From JAIVJM01 sp963816985 (GTDB lineage Bacteria > Acidobacteriota > Blastocatellia > Pyrinomonadales > Pyrinomonadaceae): a DNA stretch of 64,000 bases. The notes beneath the pieces are model-generated. The model made no database searches. It saw only the letters and a list, made by a program, of their open reading frames with translations, and was not told the DNA's origin. Of this stretch, positions 1 to 7,274 are shown one piece after another. How positions within the stretch are numbered: position 1 is the stretch's first letter; each line of letters starts with the position of its first letter. The position numbers were made by a program, and so were the translations under genes. The stretch is taken from positions 2,914,001 to 2,978,000 of the forward strand of contig CAWFMF010000004.1 in NCBI GenBank assembly GCA_963816985.1, read 5' to 3'.

Positions 1-2
1 AA

Positions 3-323
3 AGACAGGTCGTGCGGCTCGAAGCGCGGCTCGTCGAGGGCTTCAAGATGGGCGGCGGACTCGTCGCCTCCATCAAGCCGGGCGCGGCCTTCGCCTTCGA
101 GCAGACGCGCCTCGCCGACGGCGTCTGGCTCCCGCGCTTCTCGCAGGTCAACGCCTCGGCCCGCGTGTTCCTCTTCGCCGGGATGACCATCAACGAGACC
201 AACGAGTTCAGCGACTACAAACGCTTCAGCACGAAGGCGGGCGACGACAAGCTCGACGCGCCGAAGCAGGAGAAGCCGGAAGAGAAGCCGTCGGAGCCCC
301 CGACGATGAATCGTCGAACATGA
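3..323 (+). CDS. C-terminal fragment of a hypothetical exported protein (5' end outside window)
   Basis: The reading frame is open from the window edge, so the GTG at 12 is probably an internal codon. The visible ~107 residues contain a WLPRFSQVNASARVFLF stretch followed by a DYKRF motif and a Lys/Glu/Pro-rich tail. This resembles the C-terminus of acidobacterial secreted proteins with a LolA-like beta fold, but I cannot name a function. The stop lies inside a 14-bp tandem duplication (306-332, unit ATGAATCGTCGAAS), so the last residues may be recent additions. Confidence 0.6.
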   Translation, partial: RQVVRLEARLVEGFKMGGGLVASIKPGAAFAFEQTRLADGVWLPRFSQVNASARVFLFAGMTINETNEFSDYKRFSTKAGDDKLDAPKQEKPEEKPSEPPTMNRRT

Positions 324-398
324 ATCGTCGAAGGTGAACGGAAACGTTCGAACGCCGCCTCGCTCGTGCGAAGATGTGAGCACAGAAAGGAGCCGGTT

Positions 399-770
399 AT
401 GTTACCCATCCGCGGCGTCTACGAAATCGCCGTCCTCGTCAAAGACCTGCCGAGGGCCGAGACTTTCTACCTCGAAGTCCTCGGCCTTGAGGTCGGCATC
501 CGGGACGAGGAGCGGAACCGTCTGTTCCTCTACGCGGGAGGCCGCGCCGGGATGGTCGTGCTGATTGAGGACAAAGGCGATTGGCCGACGCAGCACTTCG
601 CCTTCACCGTGGACGACGCCGACATCGAGCCCGCAGCCGAGGCTCTGCGCGCACACGGCGTTGCCGTTGAAGGCCCCGTCACGCACGAGTGGATGGCTTC
701 GAGGTCACTCTACTTCGACGACCCGGACGGGCACAGCCTCGAACTCATCGCCGTCCCCGGCCAGAGCTAG
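399..770 (+). CDS. VOC family (glyoxalase/bleomycin resistance-like) protein
   Basis: A 123-residue protein with the vicinal-oxygen-chelate layout: an N-terminal beta strand (IRGVYEIAVLVKDLPRAETFY), the LEVLGLEVG segment, a central FAFTVDDADIEPAAEALRAHGV and a C-terminal YFDDPDGHSLELIAV. The final Glu of LELI is the usual metal ligand. The length fits a single-module VOC protein that works as a dimer. I chose ATG 399 over the in-frame GTG at 366 because AAAGGAG (387-393) sits just upstream. The substrate cannot be told from sequence; glyoxalase, dioxygenase-like and antibiotic-binding members all share this fold. Confidence 0.85.
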   Translation: MLPIRGVYEIAVLVKDLPRAETFYLEVLGLEVGIRDEERNRLFLYAGGRAGMVVLIEDKGDWPTQHFAFTVDDADIEPAAEALRAHGVAVEGPVTHEWMASRSLYFDDPDGHSLELIAVPGQS

Positions 771-845
771 ACGGGCGACACGCGCTCACTCAAACTTAAT
801 CCCTCGCGCGACTGACGGCGTTTCGCACGTCCGCGAGCCCGCCGC

Positions 846-874
846 TTGCCACCCGCCCGCGCATTACTTACAGT
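846..874 (+). promoter_or_regulatory. Sigma70-type promoter of trmFO, predicted leaderless start
   Basis: TTGCCA (846-851), a 17-bp spacer, then TACAGT (869-874). Transcription would be expected to start about 7 nt after the -10 box, at 881-882. That is the A of the trmFO ATG (882), so the mRNA would have essentially no 5' leader. Confidence 0.5.
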
Positions 875-881
875 TGAAGGC

Positions 882-2234
882 ATGAATGAAGTGAACGTCA
901 TCGGCGGGGGCTTGGCGGGCGTGGAGGCCGCGTGGCAGGCGGCGGAGGCGGGCGCGAGCGTGCGGCTCTACGAGATGCGGCCCGTCCGCGCGACGCCCGC
1001 GCACCGCACGGACAAACTGGCGGAAATCGTCTGCTCGAACTCTCTCAAATCGGACGAGCCGGGAACCGCGCCGTATCTGCTCAAGGAAGAGCTGCGGCGC
1101 GGTCGCTCGCTCGTCATGGAGGCGGCGACCGAGACGCGCGTCCCGGCGGGCGCGGCGCTCGCCGTTGACCGCGAACGCTTCGCGGCCCTCATCACCGAGC
1201 GCGTCGCCGCGCACCCGCGCATCACGCTCGTCCGCGAGGAGGTGACCGAAGTGCCCGCAGGCGCGGTCACAATCATCGCCGCCGGGCCGCTCTGCTCGGA
1301 CGCTCTGGCCGCCGAAATCGTGCGGCTCACGGGCGACGGCCAGCTCTACTTCTACGACGCCATCGCGCCCATCGTCGCCGCCGACTCCATCAACCGGGAG
1401 GTCGCTTGGCGCGCGGCGCGCTACGACAAGGGCGGCGACGACTACCTCAACTGCCCGATGGACGAGGAGGAGTACGCGCGCTTCTACGACGCGCTCGTCG
1501 AGGCCAAGAGCGTCCCGCTCCAACGCTTCGAGGAGACGCGCTGGTTCGAGGCGTGCCTGCCGATTGAGGAGATGGCGCGGCGGGGCCGCGACACCCTGCG
1601 CTTCGGGCCGATGAAGCCGGTCGGACTTCGAGACCCGCGCACGGGCCGCGAGCCTTACGCCGCCGTGCAACTGCGGCAGGAGAATTTGATGGCCGACGCC
1701 TACAACCTCGTCGGCTTCCAGAATCATCTACGTTACGGCGAACAAGCGCGCGTGCTCCGTCTCATCCCCGGCCTCGAAGGGGCCGAGTTCTTGCAGTTCG
1801 GACAGATTCACCGCAACACCTTTATCTGCGCCCCGCGCGTCCTCGCCAACACTTTGAACATGAGAGCGCGGCGGGAAGTCTTCTTCGCCGGGCAGATTTG
1901 CGGCGTCGAGGGCTACGTCGAGTCGGTCGCGACGGGCTGGCTCGCCGGTTTGAACGCCGCGCGGCTTGTCCGGGGGCTCCCGCTGCTTGAGGCTCCGCCC
2001 TCAACGGCGACGGGCGCGCTCGCTCGCTACGTTTCGGGCGCGGACGCGACGAAATATCAGCCCGTCAACATCACCTTCGCGCTGCTCGAACCTCTCCCGG
2101 AAGAGGAGCGCAGGCGCTTCAGGAAGAAACGCGAACGCCACACGCGGCAGGTCGAGCTGGCACTAGGGGAATGGGACAACTGGCTTTCCACAAATGGGTT
2201 GGGCGGGGCCGCGCCGCTGGCCGCCGCGCCTTGA
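882..2234 (+). CDS. trmFO: Methylenetetrahydrofolate--tRNA-(uracil-5-)-methyltransferase TrmFO
   Basis: The 450-residue FAD protein makes m5U54 in the tRNA T-loop, using methylenetetrahydrofolate as carbon donor and NAD(P)H as reductant. The N-terminus has the FAD-binding GGGLAGVEAAW motif (residues 8-18), followed by the family-typical CSNSLKSDEPGTAPYLLKEE block. Later come GPMKPVGL, the AVQLRQEN segment and the C-terminal second FAD region VEGYVESVATGWLAG. ATG 882 starts exactly at the FAD motif; the longer frame to 846 adds non-homologous residues and overlaps the promoter. The only purine-rich stretch upstream (GAAGG, 876-880) touches the ATG, so initiation may be leaderless. The 3' end overlaps the next gene. 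Confidence 0.95.
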   Translation: MNEVNVIGGGLAGVEAAWQAAEAGASVRLYEMRPVRATPAHRTDKLAEIVCSNSLKSDEPGTAPYLLKEELRRGRSLVMEAATETRVPAGAALAVDRERFAALITERVAAHPRITLVREEVTEVPAGAVTIIAAGPLCSDALAAEIVRLTGDGQLYFYDAIAPIVAADSINREVAWRAARYDKGGDDYLNCPMDEEEYARFYDALVEAKSVPLQRFEETRWFEACLPIEEMARRGRDTLRFGPMKPVGLRDPRTGREPYAAVQLRQENLMADAYNLVGFQNHLRYGEQARVLRLIPGLEGAEFLQFGQIHRNTFICAPRVLANTLNMRARREVFFAGQICGVEGYVESVATGWLAGLNAARLVRGLPLLEAPPSTATGALARYVSGADATKYQPVNITFALLEPLPEEERRRFRKKRERHTRQVELALGEWDNWLSTNGLGGAAPLAAAP

Positions 2235-3487
2235 AGTCCGCGCGCACCGCACACGCACTGCCGCGCATCGTCTGCGCGTGCGCGTGCATCCTTGCGCTAC
2301 TCGCCTCTTCGTTGACGACGACGCCGCTGGCGCAGTCGGGCCGCAAAGGCGCGTCGCCTCCTCCGCCTCCGGCTCCGGCACAGTCGAAGGGCCGTCAGAG
2401 GAGGCCCCCCAACGCTATACCGACGCCCACGCCGGGGCCGATGCCGACTAAAATCGAAGGCCCCATCGCCGACCCGAACGCCCTGCCGCCAATCCCCATG
2501 GGGGAGAAGAAAGAAGAGACACAGGAGACGAGCGCGCCCGTCGTCGTCCAGAGCACCACGCCGACGCAGACGCCCGTCCCTTCCAACACGCCCGTGCCTT
2601 CGAAGGCGGCGAGCACGCAGAAGGCTTCGGACGGCGAGGAGGTTGACGACGAAGAGGTCGTGACGATCAGCTCGAACCTCGTGCCGCTCCCCGCCTCGGT
2701 CGTGGACGCCCAAGGGCGGGCCGTGACCGACTTGCAGTTGAAAGACTTCGAGCTGGTCGTTGACGGCGAAGTCAAACCCATCGGCGAAGTGAGCCGCTCG
2801 GACACGCCCGTCAGCATCGTCCTCCTCTACGACAACAGCGCGAGTCTGCGGGCCGGGCGCGAGTTCGAGAAGCAGGCCGCCATCCGCTTCCTCAAGTCGG
2901 TCGTCCGCCCCATTGACCGCGCCGCCATCTACTCCATTGAGACCGACCCGGTGCTGGCGCATCCCCTGACCAACAACGTCCGCGCGCTCGTCCGCACCAT
3001 CGAGGGTTTCCGCGTCCCCGACGCCGACGCGACCGCGCTCTTCGACACCATCGCCGCCGCCTCGGCCTACCTCCGCCCGCAGCCGGGCCGCAAAGTCCTC
3101 GTCGTCCTCTCGGACGGCACCGACACGATAAGCCAGACGCACGACTTCGACACGACGTTGGCGCGCATCACCGCCGACGACTGCCAGCTCTACGCCGTCC
3201 GCACCGGCCACAGCGAGAGCGCCAACCTCCGCGACCTCGCGGGCGAGCGCCGCCTCATCGAGTTCGCCGCGCGCACGGGCGGCGCGATCTACGCCCCGCG
3301 CACGCAGACCGACCTCAACAACGCCTTCACCCAAATCGCCGCCGACCTCGCGCAGCAGTACGTCCTCGCCTACTACCCGGCGGGCGAGCGCCGCGACGGT
3401 CGTTTCCGCACCTTGAGCCTCCGCGTCACCACCCGCCCCAACCTCCGCGTCCGCACCCGCAAGGGCTACTACGCGCCGAAGGGCTGA
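2171..3487 (+). CDS. Exported VWFA-related domain protein (acidobacterial type)
   Basis: A 438-residue secreted protein. A basic N-terminus and hydrophobic segment (IVCACACILALLASSL, about residues 33-48) form a signal peptide. A Pro/Thr/Ala-rich linker with PTPTP and TPVPS repeats follows, then a short beta domain (VVDAQGRAVTDLQLKDFEL). The von Willebrand A domain has a MIDAS DNSAS motif in SIVLLYDNSASL, a VVLSDGTD strand and a C-terminal QYVLAYYPAGE...RVRTRKGYYAPK. This is the layout of the VWFA-related family that is expanded in Acidobacteria. The ATG at 2171 overlaps trmFO by 64 nt. An alternative TTG at 2231 overlaps the trmFO stop as TTGA and keeps the whole signal peptide. The ligand is unknown; adhesion or envelope assembly is only a guess. 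Confidence 0.85.
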   Translation: MGQLAFHKWVGRGRAAGRRALKSARTAHALPRIVCACACILALLASSLTTTPLAQSGRKGASPPPPPAPAQSKGRQRRPPNAIPTPTPGPMPTKIEGPIADPNALPPIPMGEKKEETQETSAPVVVQSTTPTQTPVPSNTPVPSKAASTQKASDGEEVDDEEVVTISSNLVPLPASVVDAQGRAVTDLQLKDFELVVDGEVKPIGEVSRSDTPVSIVLLYDNSASLRAGREFEKQAAIRFLKSVVRPIDRAAIYSIETDPVLAHPLTNNVRALVRTIEGFRVPDADATALFDTIAAASAYLRPQPGRKVLVVLSDGTDTISQTHDFDTTLARITADDCQLYAVRTGHSESANLRDLAGERRLIEFAARTGGAIYAPRTQTDLNNAFTQIAADLAQQYVLAYYPAGERRDGRFRTLSLRVTTRPNLRVRTRKGYYAPKG

Positions 3488-3534
3488 AACGTCTGACGGC
3501 TCGACGGGTTGCTGGCGGAGAGCGAGCGAAGCTC

Positions 3535-3563
3535 TTTACAACGCCCCCGCGTCGGCGTATAAG
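3535..3563 (+). promoter_or_regulatory. Sigma70-type promoter ahead of the secreted-protein pair
   Basis: TTTACA (3535-3540), a 17-bp spacer, then TATAAG (3558-3563). The start would fall near 3570, about 88 nt before the ATG at 3658. This is one of the best promoter matches in the window and suggests the damaged gene at 3658 is still transcribed, perhaps together with its downstream paralogue. Confidence 0.6.
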
Positions 3564-3657
3564 GTGGCCTTGTCGCGCGGTGGCTTCGCCAATCGGGCGA
3601 CGAAACCCTCAACGACCTTTGCCCGCCTCACCTGTCTGGACGAGAAGGAGATTCCTC

Positions 3658-4051
3658 ATGCTGTCTTCCACACGCCGTCTCTGGGCGCTCACGCTTCTGC
3701 TTGCCGTCTCTGAGCATCCAGATAGATGTTTGGTTGGTCAGACCTGAAGAGCAGGCGCAGTTACCGCCGTATGTCTATAAACTCAAGTATGGGAGAAACC
3801 CGTTCTGGTTCAAGCCGTGGGAGGAGTATCGAACGGACAAGCCCCCCATCCCGCCGGGCGACGCGGTGGACATCGTCCTCTCAGAGGAGGCGTACCAGCA
3901 CCTCAAGTCTAGTCTGGAAGAGCTTGAATACCCTCCGAGCCATCAGAAGATAGAAATACGCATCGGAAATATAGGTTTTACCGATGGGACGGTTTGGAAT
4001 GGTGAATATTGGAGGCGCGACCCGACCGCCCCTGGCGGGTGGAGAAAATAA
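3658..4051 (+). pseudogene. Broken paralogue of the downstream secreted protein: signal peptide out of frame with C-terminal domain
   Basis: ATG 3658 has a strong AAGGAG (3645-3650) and encodes MLSSTRRLWALTLLLAV, a clear signal peptide start, but this frame stops at 3747. In the next frame, from about 3701 to 4051, lies a domain that aligns with the next gene: SIQIDVWLV matches VSVQVVYA, IPPGDAVDIVLSEEAY matches IPPGGSVDLVLSEQTY, and IGFTDGTVWNGEYWRRDP matches VGFEDGTAWSKGQYWKPDP. The paralogue has about 70 more residues between signal peptide and domain. The simplest reading is an internal deletion that joined the two parts out of frame. Translation from 3701 alone would give a leaderless 116-residue protein. 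Confidence 0.7.
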
Positions 4052-4060
4052 AGGAGTCAA

Positions 4061-5650
4061 ATGACGTTATTTTCACTTCGCTCAACCGCTCTGGCAATGC
4101 TGGTGGTGACGGCCACCCTCTCAACATTACTCGTCACCGCTTCCGTTCCGGCAGGTCAGGAAGAGGAGAGGGTTATTGAGAAGCAAGCGTTCGGTACTGA
4201 ACCCGTCAAAATAAAAGACATTAAGGTCAATAAAAAAGGCATCGTGGTCGGTAAGAAGTTCAGCGCTGCGGATGATTGGCTAAGAGGGCTTTCCGTCACT
4301 GTCGAAAATAAGACTGAGAAAAATGTTACTCACGTCAGCGTTCAAGTGGTTTATGCGCGGGCTGAAAACGACGTGGCTTCACAGGAAGCTCCCCTCGGCG
4401 ATTCGATAACTTATGGGGTGAGTCCGTTCAGGAAACCCACGGCCCCGGCGCAGGCACAGGCCATCCCACCGGGCGGGTCGGTTGACCTCGTTTTGTCGGA
4501 GCAAACGTACAACGAAAATGACTTAATCTTGAAGCGGTTGAAATATACGAAAAGCATTAAGAAGATTGAACTGACCGTCGAGGAAGTCGGGTTTGAAGAC
4601 GGGACGGCGTGGAGCAAGGGACAATACTGGAAACCTGACCCGCGCAACCCCGGTCAGTGGCTCAGGGCGAAGCAAGATATAGGGAGTGTATCTCCGGCAG
4701 GTTTTTTTTTGAAAATCTCGCACAAGGCGAGGGTGAAGGCGCAAGGCAATACTTGTAATAAGACCGCAGGCCCTCCTTTTTAGGAACCGTGTAACGAGTC
4801 TTGTGAGATTAAGGATTTCGACGTTCTCGACTATGAAGGTTTTGGCGAGCGCGTCACGCGAAGAGTGCTTAATCTGAAGTGTAAGAACAAGAATGGAGAC
4901 GCATTGTGTGAACCTACAGTCCAGCAAGAGGTTGATGACCCAATCCCATGTCCGACACCGACCCCTACGCCTACCCCGACACCAACACCAACCCCGACCC
5001 CGACGATAATACCCGACGGCGGCGGCGGCGAAGGGCAGATGTCATGTAATCCGCCCTGCACTAATGAATGGGTCTGCTTCGACGGCGTCTGCTCGCAGGG
5101 CTCGCCGGTCGTGATTGACGTGGCCGGTAACGGCTTCAACCTGACGGGCGGAGATGAAGGCGTCTATTTCGACCTCAACGGCGACGGTACGGCGGAGAAG
5201 CTGTCTTGGACTTCCGCCGGTTCCGACGACGCGTGGCTCGCCCTCGACCGCAACGGCAACGGCGTCGTGGATGATGGCGGAGAGTTGTTCGGCAACTTCA
5301 CCCCACAGCCGGAACCTCCCGCCGGGCAGGAGAAAAATGGCTTCCTCGCGCTCGCGGAGTTTGACAGGCTACAGCAAAGCGGCGACGGCGACGGCGGGAT
5401 TGACGGGCGAGACGCTGTCTTCACATCCTTGCGGCTGTGGCAGGATGTGAACCACAACGGAGTGTCCGAGCCCGATGAGCTGCGCACCTTGCCTTCGCTC
5501 GATGTGGCACGCCTCCGCTTCGACTACAAAGAGTCGAAGCGAACGGACGAGCACGGCAACCGATTCAAGTGCCGGGCTCAGGTGCGGGATGCGAAGGGCG
5601 CGAGGGTTGGGCGGTGGGCGTGGGATGTGTTCCTCGTGAGTGAGCCATAA
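4061..5650 (+). pseudogene. Secreted multidomain protein gene interrupted by an in-frame TAG at 4781-4783
   Basis: One reading frame runs from ATG 4061 to 5650 with a single stop at 4781. Upstream half (240 residues): signal peptide (LAMLVVTATLSTLLVTASVPAG) and the IPPGGSVDLVLSEQTY...GTAWSKGQYW domain shared with the broken copy before it. Immediately after the TAG the same frame reads EPCNESCEIKDFDVLDYEGF, continues through paired Cys, a (PT)n linker (about 4946-5008), and a CNPPC Cys cluster. It ends in an Asp/Asn/Gly-rich domain (VIDVAGNGFNLT, DLNGDGTAEKLSW, LALDRNGNGVVDDGGELFGN, WQDVNHNGVSEPDEL) with calcium-loop-like DxNxDG repeats, ending WAWDVFLV. I recognise that C-terminal domain from acidobacterial secreted hypothetical proteins. 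The second half could still be made from GTG 4865, but it would lack a signal peptide. Either a nonsense mutation, a sequence error, or two genes. Confidence 0.65.
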
Positions 5651-5673
5651 GGTAAGAACAAACAGGAAAGTCG

Positions 5674-5717
5674 AGCCGCCCGCGAGTCAATGACGGACTT
5701 CCGGGCGGCTTAACTTT
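5674..5717 (+). terminator. Hairpin terminator after the secreted-protein genes
   Basis: AGCCGCCCG (5674-5682) pairs perfectly with CGGGCGGCT (5702-5710) and is followed by TAACTTTC. The T-tract is weak, so terminator strength is uncertain. Confidence 0.5.
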
Positions 5718-5735
5718 CAGGGTCACGGTTTTTTC

Positions 5736-5770
5736 TATTTACCATTCACCGTTTACCATTTACCATCCAC
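5736..5770 (+). repeat. Solo heptamer array (TTTACCA type), no partner arm
   Basis: About five degenerate 7-bp units of TTTACCA/TTCACCG type end 4 nt before the xerC ATG. Unlike the other arrays in the window, no inverted partner arm is nearby, so this looks like half of an element. Confidence 0.6.
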
Positions 5771-5773
5771 GGC

Positions 5774-6694
5774 ATGGAGCAGCTTCTTGCACAGTTCCTC
5801 GAACACCTGCGCTACGAGCGCAACGTGAGCGAGCACACGCTCAGGAATTACGCGATTGACCTCGGACAGTTCTACGAGCACCTCGCTCCGGCGGACGCCT
5901 CGACGGGCGAGCGGCGCGAGTTCGACATCCGGCAGATAGACCACATCACGATCCGCGAGTGGCTCTCGACCCTGCACGCCGCGCAGAAGAAGAAGACCTC
6001 CATCGCCCGCAAGCTCGCGGCGCTGCGAACCTTCTTCCAGTTCCTCATCCGCGAGGGCGTCGTCGAGTTGAATCCGGCCAAGCTCGTCTCGACGCCGCGC
6101 CTTGAGAAGAAGCTCCCGAACCACCTCTCGGTCGAGGACGCCGTGCGCTTCATCGAGACGCCCGACGTTTCGACCGACCTCGGCAAACGCGACCGCTCTA
6201 TCCTTGAGATGCTCTACGGGACGGGGATGCGCGTCTCGGAGCTGACGAAGCTCGACGTGCGCGACGTGGACTTCAGGAACCGGATGGTGAAGGTCAAGGG
6301 CAAGCGGCGCAAGGAGCGCATCATCCCCTTCGGCGAGCCCGCGCTTCATTCTCTACTCGCCTACATGACGGTGCGGGGCGCCTTCCTCCAACACGCGCCC
6401 GTGGCCGAGCGCGAAGCGGAGGCGCTCTTCCTCAACTATCAGGGCACGCGCATCACCACGCGCTCGGTCGGGCGGATGGTGGACAAGTACATCCAAATCT
6501 GCGCCGGGATACACAACATCAGCCCGCACTCCCTGCGCCACTCCTTCGCCACGCACCTCCTCGACAGCGGCGCAGACCTCCGCGACATCCAGGAGCTGCT
6601 CGGCCACGCGCGCCTCTCCACCACCCAAATCTACACCCACGTCTCGATGGAAAAATTGATTGAAGTCTACGACCGCTCGCACCCGAAAGCCTGA
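5774..6694 (+). CDS. xerC: Tyrosine recombinase XerC/XerD family
   Basis: A 306-residue site-specific recombinase that would resolve chromosome dimers at dif with a Xer partner. The N-terminal SAM-like core-binding domain (1-115) begins with the RYERNVSEHTLRNY helix. The catalytic domain carries the full tyrosine-recombinase set: Arg153 (GTGMRVSEL), Lys177 (VKGK), His252 and Arg255 (HSLRHSFATHLL), His278 (LLGHA) and nucleophile Tyr287 (QIYTHVS). Length and motifs match XerC/XerD. I assign xerC on general similarity; XerD is not excluded. No att site, integrase partner or cargo lies beside it, so a housekeeping role is more likely than a mobile-element role. Confidence 0.85.
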   Translation: MEQLLAQFLEHLRYERNVSEHTLRNYAIDLGQFYEHLAPADASTGERREFDIRQIDHITIREWLSTLHAAQKKKTSIARKLAALRTFFQFLIREGVVELNPAKLVSTPRLEKKLPNHLSVEDAVRFIETPDVSTDLGKRDRSILEMLYGTGMRVSELTKLDVRDVDFRNRMVKVKGKRRKERIIPFGEPALHSLLAYMTVRGAFLQHAPVAEREAEALFLNYQGTRITTRSVGRMVDKYIQICAGIHNISPHSLRHSFATHLLDSGADLRDIQELLGHARLSTTQIYTHVSMEKLIEVYDRSHPKA

Positions 6695-6698
6695 AAGG

Positions 6699-6784
6699 AA
6701 GGCAAAAGTAAAAAGGTAAAAGGCAAAAGTGAAGAGGCACATGTGCCTTCTCACTTTTGCCTTTTACCTTTTTACTTTTGCCTT
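6699..6784. repeat. 86-bp near-perfect palindrome with heptamer arms (GGCAAAA type), between convergent xerC and dksA
   Basis: Two 43-bp arms (6699-6741 and 6742-6784) meet with no loop and match at 41 of 43 positions. The left arm reads as 7-bp units GGCAAAA, GTAAAAA, GGTAAAA, GGCAAAA, GTGAAGA. Because the arms are purine-rich on one side and T-rich on the other, the transcript of either gene ends in a U-rich hairpin, so it may act as a bidirectional terminator. It overlaps the dksA stop codon. Confidence 0.9.
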
Positions 6785-7163
6785 ACAAAGTCGCGTGCTC
6801 GTCTTCGCCGTTGGCGGCTTCGATGAGGGCCTGACATTCGGCGTCGTAGCGGGCGGTGGGGAGCGCGTCGAGGCGTCGTTCGGGAATCTCTTTGCCGCAG
6901 CGCGCGCAGGTGCCGTAGGTTCCCTCGTCAATGCGCAAAAGCGCCTGGTCAATGTCGGCGATCATCTGCGACTCGCGCTCGCTGAGGCGGTATTCTATCT
7001 CCTGATTGTGGTCAATCAGGGACATGTCGGCCACGTCCTTCACGCCGTCGTCCGTCCCGGCCATCTCAAGCGCGTCCGCTTGATTCGCGCGCGCGTTATC
7101 GTTGTGCCGCCGCAACTCTTCGAGCAAGAGATTCCGATAGTGATCAAGCCGCTTCTCGTCCAT
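6783..7163 (-). CDS. DksA/TraR family zinc-finger protein with variant zinc site
   Basis: A 126-residue protein with the DksA/TraR design: an N-terminal coiled coil (residues 5-80) with acidic DDGVKDVADMS near its tip, then a C-terminal zinc finger. DksA-type proteins enter the RNA polymerase secondary channel and, with ppGpp, retune rRNA and ribosomal promoters. The finger reads C86-x2-C89-x17-D107-x2-C110, so the third zinc ligand, normally Cys in RYCxxCQ, is Asp. The flanking RRLDALPTARY and CQ are conserved, so this is a true finger with one changed ligand. Whether it still binds zinc is unknown. The gene converges on xerC and ends inside the palindrome. Confidence 0.88.
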   Translation of the reverse strand: MDEKRLDHYRNLLLEELRRHNDNARANQADALEMAGTDDGVKDVADMSLIDHNQEIEYRLSERESQMIADIDQALLRIDEGTYGTCARCGKEIPERRLDALPTARYDAECQALIEAANGEDEHATL

Positions 7164-7236
7164 CTACAAACACTCCCCCGGTCTTTGTCCGCGTGCTTCC
7201 TGAGCCGCGCTTCAGAGCTTTAATTGAATGGTGCGG

Positions 7237-7242
7237 ATTATA
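7237..7242 (-). promoter_or_regulatory. Candidate -10 box for the dksA-like gene
   Basis: A perfect TATAAT on the minus strand about 75 nt upstream of the dksA-like ATG. No convincing -35 box is found at the normal distance (GTGCTT with 17-bp spacing), so this rests on the -10 alone. Confidence 0.3.
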
Positions 7243-7274
7243 ACCCACTCGCGGGCAATAAGCACCCGCCGCCT

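Noticed and set aside
846..881. Longer trmFO start giving 12 extra residues
   Set aside because: The added residues are not part of the FAD-binding N-terminus and overlap the predicted promoter.
4781..4783. Amber TAG as pyrrolysine codon
   Set aside because: Other genes use TAG as a normal stop (for example tuf copy 2 and rplK), and no pyl genes are in the window.
5736..6784. XerC with flanking repeats as an integron or integrative element
   Set aside because: The flanking arrays are the same heptamer class found across housekeeping gaps and have different units on each side; no att site, cargo or cassette structure is present.
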